Part shown: piece after piece, positions 1 through 6,258 of the stretch
Numbering within the stretch: position 1 is the first letter of the stretch
Layout: every line of letters begins with the position of its first letter
Source: Nitriliruptoraceae bacterium
Lineage (GTDB): Bacteria > Actinomycetota > Nitriliruptoria > Nitriliruptorales > Nitriliruptoraceae
Length of the DNA stretch: 12,711 bases
Assembly: GCA_007118045.1 (NCBI GenBank)
Contig: SKTG01000432.1
Location: forward strand, 1 to 12,711
Direction: 5' to 3'
Notes under the pieces: model-generated
Seen by the model: the letters and a program-made list of their open reading frames with translations, nothing else
What the model was told of the DNA's origin: nothing
Database searches by the model: none
Position numbers and translations under genes: made by a program

Positions 1-27
1 CACGCGCCGGTCGAGGACGGGGACTGA
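1..27 (+). CDS. Possible 3' end of an upstream gene (partial)
   Basis: Frame 1 is open from the first base and ends in TGA at 25-27, giving a nine-codon tail ending Val-Glu-Asp-Gly-Asp-stop. A non-coding stretch with repeats and a promoter follows, so a gene ending here is plausible. Eight residues are too few to recognise a family, and an open frame this short could be chance. No function is assigned. Confidence 0.25.
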   Translation, partial: HAPVEDGD

Positions 28-52
28 CCTTCCGCTCGGACCGCGGCGAACC

Positions 53-78
53 GGTTGCCACCGCTTCCGGTGGTTGCC
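53..78 (+). repeat. Palindromic repeat, copy 1 (direct orientation)
   Basis: A 26-bp unit starting with GGTTGCCACCGC. CCACCG (58-63) pairs with CGGTGG (68-73) around a 4-nt loop, and the outer GG/CC bases can extend the stem. It shares the 12-bp core with two more copies at 125-150 and 199-224. It lies in non-coding DNA upstream of the paa promoter. Role unknown; it resembles a REP-like dispersed element more than a classical operator. Confidence 0.7.
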
Positions 79-124
79 GGCGCCGGGTCGCGGCTGCGGA
101 GCTGGTCGAGGGGTGGTCGGCGAC

Positions 125-150
125 GGTTGCCACCGCTTGCGGTGGTTTGT
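125..150 (+). repeat. Palindromic repeat, copy 2 (direct orientation)
   Basis: Same 12-bp core as copy 1. CCACCGC (130-136) and GCGGTGG (139-145) form a perfect 7-bp stem with only TT between them. The preceding bases CGGCGAC (118-124) recur before copy 3. It starts 72 bp after the start of copy 1. Confidence 0.7.
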
Positions 151-198
151 GTGCGCCCGGCCGCAGCTCCGTGGCCGTGCGATGGGGCTCTCGGCGAC

Positions 199-224
199 GG
201 TTCCCACCACATGCGGTGGCAACC
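199..224 (-). repeat. Palindromic repeat, copy 3 (inverted orientation)
   Basis: The reverse complement of this stretch begins GGTTGCCACCGC, identical over 12 bp to copies 1 and 2, so this copy lies in the opposite direction. It also has the longest stem: GGTT (199-202) pairs with AACC (221-224) and CCACC (204-208) with GGTGG (215-219), broken by a single C-C mismatch. With copy 2 it forms a head-to-head pair, the arrangement seen in paired REP elements. It ends about 48 bp before the predicted -35 of the paa promoter. Confidence 0.65.
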
Positions 225-271
225 AGTAGCGATCACGGCCGGGATGGCGCGGTCTGGGGGTGTTCGGACCG

Positions 272-300
272 TTGACGCGCTACGCGCCCCTCCGTACGCT
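272..300 (+). promoter_or_regulatory. Predicted sigma-70-type promoter of the paaABCD operon
   Basis: TTGACG (272-277) matches the -35 consensus in five of six bases. TACGCT (295-300) is a reasonable actinobacterial -10, with 17 bp between them. Transcription should start near 306-308, inside the palindrome at 304-319, which is the usual place for a repressor site. No other gene lies between here and paaA. Confidence 0.6.
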
Positions 301-303
301 GCA

Positions 304-319
304 GACCGAACGTTCGGTC
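304..319. promoter_or_regulatory. Perfect 16-bp palindrome, candidate PaaR/TetR-type operator
   Basis: GACCGAACGTTCGGTC is identical to its reverse complement over all 16 bp. It contains ACCG-NN-CG-NN-CGGT, the core I recall for the TetR-family phenylacetate repressor PaaR of corynebacteria. It starts 3 bp after the predicted -10 and covers the expected transcription start, so a bound repressor would block initiation. PaaR is known to be released by phenylacetyl-CoA; that this site serves the same purpose is inferred. No intact TetR gene is present in the window, so the repressor would act from elsewhere. Confidence 0.6.
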
Positions 320-346
320 GGTTGAGGCGGCCGCGGTAACGTCGTG

Positions 347-395
347 TCCCGGGATCGCCACGCGGACCCGGGAAGCCGTCGAGGATACGCCTCGA
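347..395 (+). promoter_or_regulatory. Two stem-loops in the paa leader
   Basis: If transcription starts near 307, paaA has a leader of about 168 nt. It holds TCCCGGG (347-353) pairing with CCCGGGA (367-373) across 13 nt, and TCGAGG (379-384) pairing with CCTCGA (390-395) across the 5-nt loop ATACG. Neither is followed by a U-rich run, so simple intrinsic termination is unlikely. They may affect message stability or may be chance in GC-rich DNA. No known riboswitch is recognised. Confidence 0.35.
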
Positions 396-474
396 GGAGG
401 ACCCTGCTCGAGGACGCGGTGTGCGCGTCCAGGGCAACCGATCAGTCCGCGACGCCCCCACCGGGAGCACACCG

Positions 475-1440
475 ATGAGCGCCACACCCGAAGCCGCCGC
501 ACCCGAGCACGGGTCGACCGGTGACGCCGTCCGCGAGGAGGAGTTCCTCGCCGCGCTCGCGGAGGGGCACAAGGTCGAGGCCGGCGACTGGATGCCGGAC
601 ACCTACCGGACCCTCAACGTCAAGTTCATCGAGATGCACGCCAACTCGGAGATCATGGGGGCCCTGCCCGAACGGGAGTGGATCGCGCGGGCGCCGACGC
701 TCAAGCGCAAGCGGTCGTTGGCCGCCAAGGTCCAGGACGAGGTGGGGCACGCCCACCTGATCTACCGGGTCGCGGAATCGCTCGGTCGACCGCGCAAGGC
801 GATGTACGAGGATCTGATCTCCGGCAAGGGACGGTTCCACAACGTCTTCCACTACCCGACCCACAGCTGGGGCGACGTCGCCTGCATCGGGTTCCTGGTG
901 GACGGGGCCGCGATCGTGACCCAGCGGGCCCTGCTCGAGACCTCCTACGCCCCGTACGTGCGGGTCATGCGTCGGGTCGTCGCCGAGGAGTCGCTGCACT
1001 ACCGCCACGGCGAGGACATCATGCTCGCGCTCGCGGCCGGGACCGACGAACAGTTCGAGATGCTCCAGGAGGCGGTCGATCGCTGGTGGGAGCCGATCAT
1101 GCACTTCTTCGGCACCGCGGTGCCGGCCGAGAAGGACCCCATGATCAAGTGGGGCGTGAAATCGCGGACCAACGAGCAGTCCCGACAGGAGTGGATCAGC
1201 ACATACGTGCCCAAGCTTTGGGACATGGGCATCGAGACACCGGACCCCGCGCTCGCCTACGACGCGGCCACGAAGTCGTGGACGTACACCGAACCCGACT
1301 GGGACCGCCTCGCCGAGGTGGTCAAGGGCGAGCCCACCGAGGCGACCGCCTCCCGGCTGTACTGGCGCCAGCTGATGCACCGCAACCACGCCTGGATCCA
1401 CGACATCGTGCTCGGCGACGACGTGCCGGCCGCCGCCTGA
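475..1440 (+). CDS. paaA: 1,2-phenylacetyl-CoA epoxidase, catalytic subunit PaaA
   Basis: PaaA is the diiron oxygenase subunit that uses O2 to epoxidise the ring of phenylacetyl-CoA in the aerobic hybrid pathway of phenylacetate breakdown. It works in the cytoplasm with PaaB, PaaC and a reductase. The product is 321 aa, close to the roughly 310 aa usual for the family. Ferritin-like iron-binding positions are visible: a Glu in the first helix (E59), an E-x-x-H pair at E89/H92, and a second E-x-x-H pair at E172/H175. ATG 475 is chosen because GGGAG (463-467) stands 7 bp before it and the protein then begins in the usual way. An in-frame GTG at 421 with a weaker AGGA upstream would add 18 residues of no recognisable character. 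It is the first gene of a paaABCD operon behind a promoter and palindromic operator. Confidence 0.95.
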   Translation: MSATPEAAAPEHGSTGDAVREEEFLAALAEGHKVEAGDWMPDTYRTLNVKFIEMHANSEIMGALPEREWIARAPTLKRKRSLAAKVQDEVGHAHLIYRVAESLGRPRKAMYEDLISGKGRFHNVFHYPTHSWGDVACIGFLVDGAAIVTQRALLETSYAPYVRVMRRVVAEESLHYRHGEDIMLALAAGTDEQFEMLQEAVDRWWEPIMHFFGTAVPAEKDPMIKWGVKSRTNEQSRQEWISTYVPKLWDMGIETPDPALAYDAATKSWTYTEPDWDRLAEVVKGEPTEATASRLYWRQLMHRNHAWIHDIVLGDDVPAAA

Positions 1441-1473
1441 ACCGCGAGGTCGGCGGCGGCACGGACCATGACA

Positions 1474-1521
1474 CGAGCACGACCCGACGACCACGAGCAC
1501 GCCACACGTCGAGCACGCCAC
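1474..1521 (+). repeat. Short direct repeats between paaA and paaB
   Basis: CGAGCACG occurs at 1474, 1494 and 1510; the last two copies extend to CGAGCACGCCAC (1494-1505 and 1510-1521), 16 bp apart. They lie in the 102-bp gap between paaA and paaB, an unusually long gap inside this operon. Probably slippage or duplication of non-coding sequence; no function is evident. Confidence 0.5.
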
Positions 1522-1542
1522 CCATCGGCGAAGGAGCACACG

Positions 1543-1884
1543 ATGGCCACCTGGGAGGTCTTCGGCCGTCGCAAGTGGGACGCCCCTCTCGAGCACGTCG
1601 GTGTGCTGCACGCCGCCGACGAGGAGTCGGCGCTGCTCCTCGCCCGCGAGACCCACTTCCGCCACGGCGAGGGCGTCGACTACGCCGTCGTGCGCTCCGA
1701 TCAGTTCCACCGGCTCGAGGACCCCACGCTGCTCGAGCGCAAGGTGGACATCAGTTACCGGCTGCAGTCCGGCTACTCAGGGTTCCGCGAGAAGCGTGAG
1801 GCGGCCCGTGAGGCCGCGGATGCGCGCGGCCGCGGTGAGCTGCGCCAGCGGCCCACCCCCACCCGCCACGGGGGTGCCGCGTGA
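1543..1884 (+). CDS. paaB: Phenylacetyl-CoA epoxidase subunit PaaB
   Basis: PaaB is a small structural subunit of the phenylacetyl-CoA epoxidase complex and bridges PaaAC heterodimers. The 113-aa product has the family signature: an N-terminal W-E-V-F stretch, a central segment rich in A/E/L leading to AR-E-x-x-x-R, and a D-Y-A-V-V motif. Enteric PaaB is about 95 aa; the extra residues form a charged C-terminal tail rich in Arg, Ala and Glu. ATG 1543 is preferred over an upstream in-frame ATG at 1468 because AAGGAG (1531-1536) sits 6 bp before it and homology starts at once. Its stop overlaps the GTG start of paaC (GTGA, 1881-1884), indicating translational coupling. Confidence 0.93.
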   Translation: MATWEVFGRRKWDAPLEHVGVLHAADEESALLLARETHFRHGEGVDYAVVRSDQFHRLEDPTLLERKVDISYRLQSGYSGFREKREAAREAADARGRGELRQRPTPTRHGGAA

Positions 1885-2705
1885 CCACCCGGACCGCCAG
1901 CGGCGCCGTGCTGCCGAACCTCGACACCCCACGCGCCCGGGTGCTGCTCGCGATCGGCGACGACGCCCTGATCAACGGGCACCGCGCCTCGCACTGGACC
2001 GGTGTGGCGCCCTCGCTGGAGGAGGACCTGGCCTTCTCCACGATCGCCCAGGGTGGTATCAACCACGCCGACCTGTTCTACCAGCTGATCCTCGCCGAGG
2101 ACCACGACGGTGACCTGCGCACGGGTGTCGACGCGATCGGTCTGGGACGCGAACCGCATCAGTACCGCCACGCCATCCTGTGCGAGCGGCCGCCACGCGA
2201 CTTCGGCTACACCCTCGCGCGCCACTGGATCACGGAGCACGTCGACGCGGTCCGGCTCACGGCGCTGCGCGACTCCAGCGACGCCGAGGTCGCCGCGCTC
2301 GCCGTCAAGCTGCTGCACGAGCTGCGCTACCACCTCGAGCACGCCGACCACTGGTACGAGCGACTCGCCCGGGGGGGCGACGAACCGCGGTCCCGGCTCC
2401 GTGCCGGCCTGGCCGATGCCCTACCGGAGGCCCTCGGGCTGTTCGAGCCGGTGCCCGGGGAACAGGAGGCCGTCGCGAGAGGCCTGCTCCCGGTCGGGCA
2501 TCAGGACCTGCGGGAACGCTGGCTCGAGGGGGCGGCGCCGATGCTGACCGCGGTCGGTTTCGACGACCTCGTCCCCGGCGACGAAGCCGCGGTCCCGGAG
2601 CGAGCCGCCGGTGGGCGTCGAGGCCACCACACCGCCGACTTCACCGAGGACGTCTGGCCGGAGATGACCGCCCTGTACCGCGCCCACCCCGGCGCGAGGT
2701 GGTGA
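1881..2705 (+). CDS. paaC: Phenylacetyl-CoA epoxidase subunit PaaC
   Basis: PaaC is the non-catalytic ferritin-fold partner of PaaA; the PaaA-PaaC pair forms the core of the ring epoxidase. The 274-aa protein is somewhat longer than enteric PaaC (about 250 aa). It shows the expected early segment with L-A-I-G-D-D and G-H-R, a helix containing L-L-H-E-L-R-Y-H-x-x-H-A-D, and the conserved tail with F-T-E-D-V-W-P-E-M followed by Y-R-A-H-P-G-A-x-W. The start is a GTG that overlaps the paaB stop by four bases, so it is probably read by coupled translation. The paaD ATG lies 4 bp after its stop. A run of seven G at 2371-2377 lies in frame and does not disrupt the gene. Confidence 0.93.
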   Translation: MTTRTASGAVLPNLDTPRARVLLAIGDDALINGHRASHWTGVAPSLEEDLAFSTIAQGGINHADLFYQLILAEDHDGDLRTGVDAIGLGREPHQYRHAILCERPPRDFGYTLARHWITEHVDAVRLTALRDSSDAEVAALAVKLLHELRYHLEHADHWYERLARGGDEPRSRLRAGLADALPEALGLFEPVPGEQEAVARGLLPVGHQDLRERWLEGAAPMLTAVGFDDLVPGDEAAVPERAAGGRRGHHTADFTEDVWPEMTALYRAHPGARW

Positions 2706-2709
2706 CCCG

Positions 2710-3300
2710 ATGAGCGCGCAGGAGCGAACCGTCGACCCCGTCGCCGATCCGGGCGTCGAGTCCGCCGTGGTGCGTGCCGCCGTCGAGTCGGTGCCGGACC
2801 CCGAGCTGCCGCCCGTGACCATCGGCATGCTCGGCATGGTCCACGACCTCGCGGTCGGGGAGGACGGCGACGTCGTCGTCGAGCTGCTTCCGACCTTCTC
2901 CGGATGCCCCGCCACGGAGATGATCGAGCGCGACGTCGTCGGGGTGGTGGGTGCCCTCGACGGGGTGACCTCCGTCACCGTGCGCTTCCGGTTCGACCCG
3001 CCGTGGACGCCGGATCGCATCGATCAACGGGGTCGCGAGGCGTTGCGCGAGTTCGGCATCACGCCGCCCGGCGGTCCGATCCGTGGTGCCGTCGCCCCGT
3101 CGGAGGGCGGCCGGATGCTGCCCTTGGCCTCGACACCCTCGACACCCTCGAGACCACCGGCCTCGTCGACGCCCCGGCCGTGCCCGTACTGCAGCTCCGA
3201 GGACACGACCATGGACTCGGCGTTCGGGCCGACGCCGTGCCGGGACGTGCGGTACTGCAACGCGTGCCAGCAGCCGTTCGAGGCGTTCAAGGCGCTGTGA
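2710..3300 (+). CDS. paaD: Phenylacetate pathway protein PaaD (MIP18/DUF59 plus zinc ribbon)
   Basis: PaaD (older name PaaJ) is required for an active phenylacetyl-CoA epoxidase and belongs to the MIP18/DUF59 family linked to iron-sulfur cluster assembly; it is thought to help mature the oxygenase/reductase system. The 196-aa product has the DUF59 domain at about residues 20-100, with D-P-E-L-P near the start and the conserved P-T-F-S-G-C-P-A motif containing C66. The C-terminal metal-binding module has Cys at 158, 161, 177, 183 and 186 and ends in the family's Q-P-F-E-x-F-K. A Pro/Ser/Thr-rich linker (about residues 138-156) joins them and is encoded partly by a 9-bp tandem repeat. GAGG (2696-2699) precedes ATG 2710. 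It is the last gene of the operon; no paaE follows. Confidence 0.92.
   Translation: MSAQERTVDPVADPGVESAVVRAAVESVPDPELPPVTIGMLGMVHDLAVGEDGDVVVELLPTFSGCPATEMIERDVVGVVGALDGVTSVTVRFRFDPPWTPDRIDQRGREALREFGITPPGGPIRGAVAPSEGGRMLPLASTPSTPSRPPASSTPRPCPYCSSEDTTMDSAFGPTPCRDVRYCNACQQPFEAFKAL
3128..3154 (+). repeat. 9-bp tandem repeat inside paaD
   Basis: CCTCGACAC occurs at 3128-3136 and 3137-3145, with a one-base variant (CCTCGAGAC) at 3146-3154. The unit is in frame, so gain or loss of copies would only lengthen or shorten the Ser-Thr-Pro linker between the two PaaD domains. Confidence 0.7.
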
Positions 3301-3366
3301 ATCCGGGAACGGCTCATATGCCAGGGTGGTGCGGCGGGATGTGCCGAGTGCGCCAGGGAGAGGTTC

Positions 3367-4191
3367 ATGACGAGCCAACGTGAGAGTGTCGACCTACCGG
3401 CGATCGGGTTCGGCACCTACCCGTTGCGAGGTCGACAAGCCGTTCGGGCGGTCACCGAGGCGTTGCAGGCTGGCTACCGGCTGATCGACACCGCTGTGAA
3501 CTACCGGAACGAGGAGGCCGTGGGACGCGGCGTCGACGACTCGGGCGTCGACCGGTCCGAGGTGATCGTCACGACGAAGCTGCCCGGTCGTGATCACGGT
3601 TACGACGCGACCCTCAGGTCGTTCGAGGCGTCGTGCCGGAGGCTCGGCAGCGATGTCATCGACCTGTACCTGATCCACTGGCCCAACCCGAGCGTCGGCA
3701 GGTTCGTGGACACCTGGCGCGCGATGGTGCGACTGCATCGCGAGGGCCGAGCACGTGCGATCGGTACGTCGAACTTCACCGAGGAACACATCGAGCGGAT
3801 CGCCGACGCCACCGGCGTGCTGCCGGCCGTGAACCAGGTCGAGATGCACCCCTACTTCCCGCAGGTGGGGCTGCGGGCGTTCCACCGTGAGCACGCCATC
3901 GTTACCGAGGCGTGGAGCCCGCTCGGGAAGGGCAGCGCGCCGTTCGACGAACCCGTGGTGCGGGCCGCGGCGACCCGGTTGGGGGTGACTCCGGCCCAGG
4001 TCGTCCTGCGGTGGCACGTCCAGCTCGGTTCGGTGCCGATCCCCAAGTCCGCCGACCCTGGGCGCCAACGCGAGAACCTCGATGTCTTCGATCTCGAGCT
4101 CACGGACGAGGAGGTGGCGGACATCACCGCTCTGGGGCGGCCAGACGGACGGTTGTTCGGAGGCGATCCCGACGTCCACGAGGAGATGTAG
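3367..4191 (+). CDS. Aldo/keto reductase (NADPH-dependent, AKR5-like)
   Basis: This is a cytoplasmic TIM-barrel oxidoreductase that reduces aldehydes or ketones with NAD(P)H. The 274-aa length is typical of the 2,5-diketo-gluconate reductase/YvgN group. The catalytic tetrad is complete: D41 (in L-I-D-T-A), Y46 (N-Y-R-N-E), K71 (T-T-K-L) and H104 (L-I-H-W-P-N-P). Further landmarks are G-T-S-N-F near residue 138, N-Q-V-E-x-H-P, and the cofactor-binding I-P-K-S near the C-terminus. AGGGAG (3355-3360) lies 6 bp before ATG 3367. It follows paaD by 66 bp on the same strand, so read-through from the paa operon is possible, but AKRs are not part of the core phenylacetate pathway and the substrate cannot be told from sequence. 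Confidence 0.93.
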   Translation: MTSQRESVDLPAIGFGTYPLRGRQAVRAVTEALQAGYRLIDTAVNYRNEEAVGRGVDDSGVDRSEVIVTTKLPGRDHGYDATLRSFEASCRRLGSDVIDLYLIHWPNPSVGRFVDTWRAMVRLHREGRARAIGTSNFTEEHIERIADATGVLPAVNQVEMHPYFPQVGLRAFHREHAIVTEAWSPLGKGSAPFDEPVVRAAATRLGVTPAQVVLRWHVQLGSVPIPKSADPGRQRENLDVFDLELTDEEVADITALGRPDGRLFGGDPDVHEEM

Positions 4192-4482
4192 CCGACGGAG
4201 CGCGCGCCGGTCGTGGCCACGGTCTCGAGCGAGTACCCGCACCGACGGCACCGAAGACGACCCGACGTAGCGCTCCGGGCCGGTCGGTCCGTTCCGCGGG
4301 TACGCCGGCCACGAAGGCTCGCGCCGGGCGGCCCCGTTCGCTCTGCGCCGCGCCGCCCGACCCCTCGGTCGAACGCCGTGTCGTCACGTCGTGGTCGAGC
4401 GACCCCAGCACACCCACGACGGGCCGACTCAAGGTCGGGCCGTGCGCGTCGACACCTACCGTGGGTGACGAGAGGGTGCTGG

Positions 4483-6036
4483 GTGATCGGTTGCAGGTCG
4501 GCGAAGCGTTCCTTCGCGGCGCTGCTCGTCGTGCTGGCGTGCGCAGCGACCATGCTCGTCGGCACGGCCGGGCTACCGGCGGCGTCCGCGGAGGGCCGGT
4601 GCCCGGCCACGAGCGACCCGACGGTCTTCCGTGACGTCGGACCCGGGAACCCGCACCTCGCCGCCATCACGTGCCTGCATGCGCTCGGCCTCGTGCAGGG
4701 AACCGGCGACGGGGTGTTCCGGCCGGACGCCACTGCGACCCGCGGTCAGTTCGCGATGGTGCTGCACCGCCTGCTCGGGCACGCCGGCCACACGATCCCG
4801 GAGGCGCCACACGGCTTCGCCGACGTCGGGGAGCGGCACGTCGCCCGGAACGCGATCGGGGCGCTCGGCAACGCCCGGATCGTCTCGGGCACGTCGGCGC
4901 AGACCTTCTCACCGGACCGTGACGTCGACCGTGCCCAGTTCGCCTCGATGGTCGCACGCGCCCACGAGCGCGTGCACGGCAGTGCGCTGCCGGCCGGTCC
5001 AGGTTTCCCCGACGTCGTCGGGACGGTGCACGAGACCAACATCCGGCGGGTCGCCGGCGCCGGGCTCGCGCGCGGCTTCGCCGACGGCACCTACCGTCCG
5101 AACGCCAGCCTCACCCGGGCCCAGATGGCGACCATGCTGATGAGCTACCTCGAACGGCTCGCGTCGCCCGCCGAGGGACGGGTCGGTGAGCTGCGCCTGC
5201 GTCGGGTGTCCGGGCCGAACCGGACGATCGTGGAGGACGCACAGGGCGTCTGGCTCGCCACCTTCACCGACGGGGCACGCACGGTCGCCCTCGCGGGACC
5301 GGCTCGACGCTTCGACGAGGCGACCGCGAGCCACGGCGTCACCTCCGGCACGTGGGTGCGCGTCCTGCCCGCACCCTTCGACGGACGGGTCGACACGGCC
5401 TGGCTCGCGCACGCGCGCGCGGACCGGTCCCCGGACGTGCTCGCCACCGCGATGGAGTACCTCACCGGTGCACCCGACACCTACACGCCCGCGGGTGTGC
5501 TACTCGCCGGCGATGCTTCGTACGGCCCGCTCCAGCCGGACGGATCGCGACCGGTGGGCTCGGACTGGCACGATTTCCAGGGCGTGCCCGCGACCTACGG
5601 CAGCTCGATCGTCGCGCCGCGTCCCGACCGCTACCGCAGCGTGGACTGTTCCGGCTTCATGCGGCTGCTCTGGGGCGTGCGCTTCGGGATCCCGATGACC
5701 CGGTCTCCCGACGGCGGCGCATCGTTGCCCCGCAGCTCGATGCAGCAGGCGAACGAGGCACCGGGCGTGGTGCCCGAGCCGAACCGCGGTACGCAGGTCA
5801 CGGACCTCGAACGCCTGCAACCCGGTGACCTCGTGTTCTTCGACGCGACCCCCGACCCCGACGGGCGCATCGACCACGTCGGGATGTACCTCGGGCGCGA
5901 CGACGCCGGCCGCTACCGCTTCATCTCGTCACGGCGGTCCATCGACGGACCGACGATGGGCGACTACCGGGGCGCCTCCGTCCTCGACGGCACCGGCCTG
6001 TACGCGCGGAGCTTCCGTACGACCCGCCGGCTGTAG
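4483..6036 (+). CDS. Secreted protein with three SLH domains and a C-terminal NlpC/P60 peptidase domain
   Basis: Probably a cell-envelope peptidoglycan endopeptidase held to the wall by its SLH domains. The 517-aa product begins with a signal peptide (Arg/Lys-rich start, hydrophobic stretch about 10-30, likely cut after A-S-A near residue 36). Three SLH repeats follow at about 47-100, 111-165 and 174-228, each with F-x-D-V and a later D-x-x-x-x-R-x-Q-F/M. A region of unknown fold (about 230-340) leads to the NlpC/P60 domain. This has the nucleophile C389 in D-C-S-G-F, a P-G-D-L-V-F-F motif, and H465 in I-D-H-V-G-M-Y-L-G. The third catalytic position, often His, appears to be Ser (S482 or S483). 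GTG 4483 is chosen because GAGAGGG (4470-4476) lies 6 bp upstream and the signal peptide then starts properly; the frame stays open back to 4213 without a better site. The 291 bp before it show no other gene. Confidence 0.88.
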   Translation: MIGCRSAKRSFAALLVVLACAATMLVGTAGLPAASAEGRCPATSDPTVFRDVGPGNPHLAAITCLHALGLVQGTGDGVFRPDATATRGQFAMVLHRLLGHAGHTIPEAPHGFADVGERHVARNAIGALGNARIVSGTSAQTFSPDRDVDRAQFASMVARAHERVHGSALPAGPGFPDVVGTVHETNIRRVAGAGLARGFADGTYRPNASLTRAQMATMLMSYLERLASPAEGRVGELRLRRVSGPNRTIVEDAQGVWLATFTDGARTVALAGPARRFDEATASHGVTSGTWVRVLPAPFDGRVDTAWLAHARADRSPDVLATAMEYLTGAPDTYTPAGVLLAGDASYGPLQPDGSRPVGSDWHDFQGVPATYGSSIVAPRPDRYRSVDCSGFMRLLWGVRFGIPMTRSPDGGASLPRSSMQQANEAPGVVPEPNRGTQVTDLERLQPGDLVFFDATPDPDGRIDHVGMYLGRDDAGRYRFISSRRSIDGPTMGDYRGASVLDGTGLYARSFRTTRRL

Positions 6037-6061
6037 ACGACGGGACCCGAGGCCGTGGTCT

Positions 6062-6088
6062 GGCAGTGCTTCGACCTTCCGCGCTGCC
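6062..6088 (+). terminator. Stem-loop after the SLH-NlpC/P60 gene, possible terminator
   Basis: GGCAGTGC (6062-6069) pairs with GCGCTGCC (6081-6088) over 8 bp with one G-U pair and an 11-nt loop, 25 bp after the stop codon. There is no T-rich tract, which is common in GC-rich actinobacteria, so termination here is only possible. The rest of the 222-bp gap to the next gene shows nothing recognisable. Confidence 0.4.
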
Positions 6089-6258
6089 GACCCGGACCCG
6101 CGGGCGCCGCCGTGATCGCGTGGAGGCCGAGCCCTCGGGACGCACCCATGCTCTCGCGCCCTACCCTGCGACCGAGCTCCACGCCCATGGTCGCCAGGTG
6201 GAGGTTCGCTCAGAACCCACATCGAGCCGAGCTGCACGCGACCCGAGGAAGCACCGTC

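Noticed and set aside
53..224. CRISPR-like array
   Set aside because: Only three imperfect copies, one of them inverted, with unequal flanks; there is no regular repeat-spacer pattern and no cas gene.
442..1710. Long open frame on the minus strand opposite paaA
   Set aside because: It is a by-product of GC-rich third positions in paaA and paaB; the translation is low-complexity Val/Gly/Arg/Leu with no domain and no ribosome binding site.
2371..2377. G7 run in paaC as a phase-variable frameshift site
   Set aside because: The gene is intact, the run is short for phase variation, and such runs are common in DNA of this GC content.
3310..3325. TCATAT-like -10 element before the aldo/keto reductase
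   Set aside because: No acceptable -35 at 16-18 bp upstream; too weak to call a promoter.
4213..4482. N-terminal extension of the SLH-NlpC/P60 protein
   Set aside because: The stretch is Arg/Pro-rich without conservation and would bury the signal peptide inside the protein; GTG 4483 has a good ribosome binding site.
6055..6258. N-terminal extension of the SRPBCC protein
   Set aside because: No ribosome binding site at 6055 and no domain similarity; ATG 6259 with GAGGAA starts exactly at the domain.
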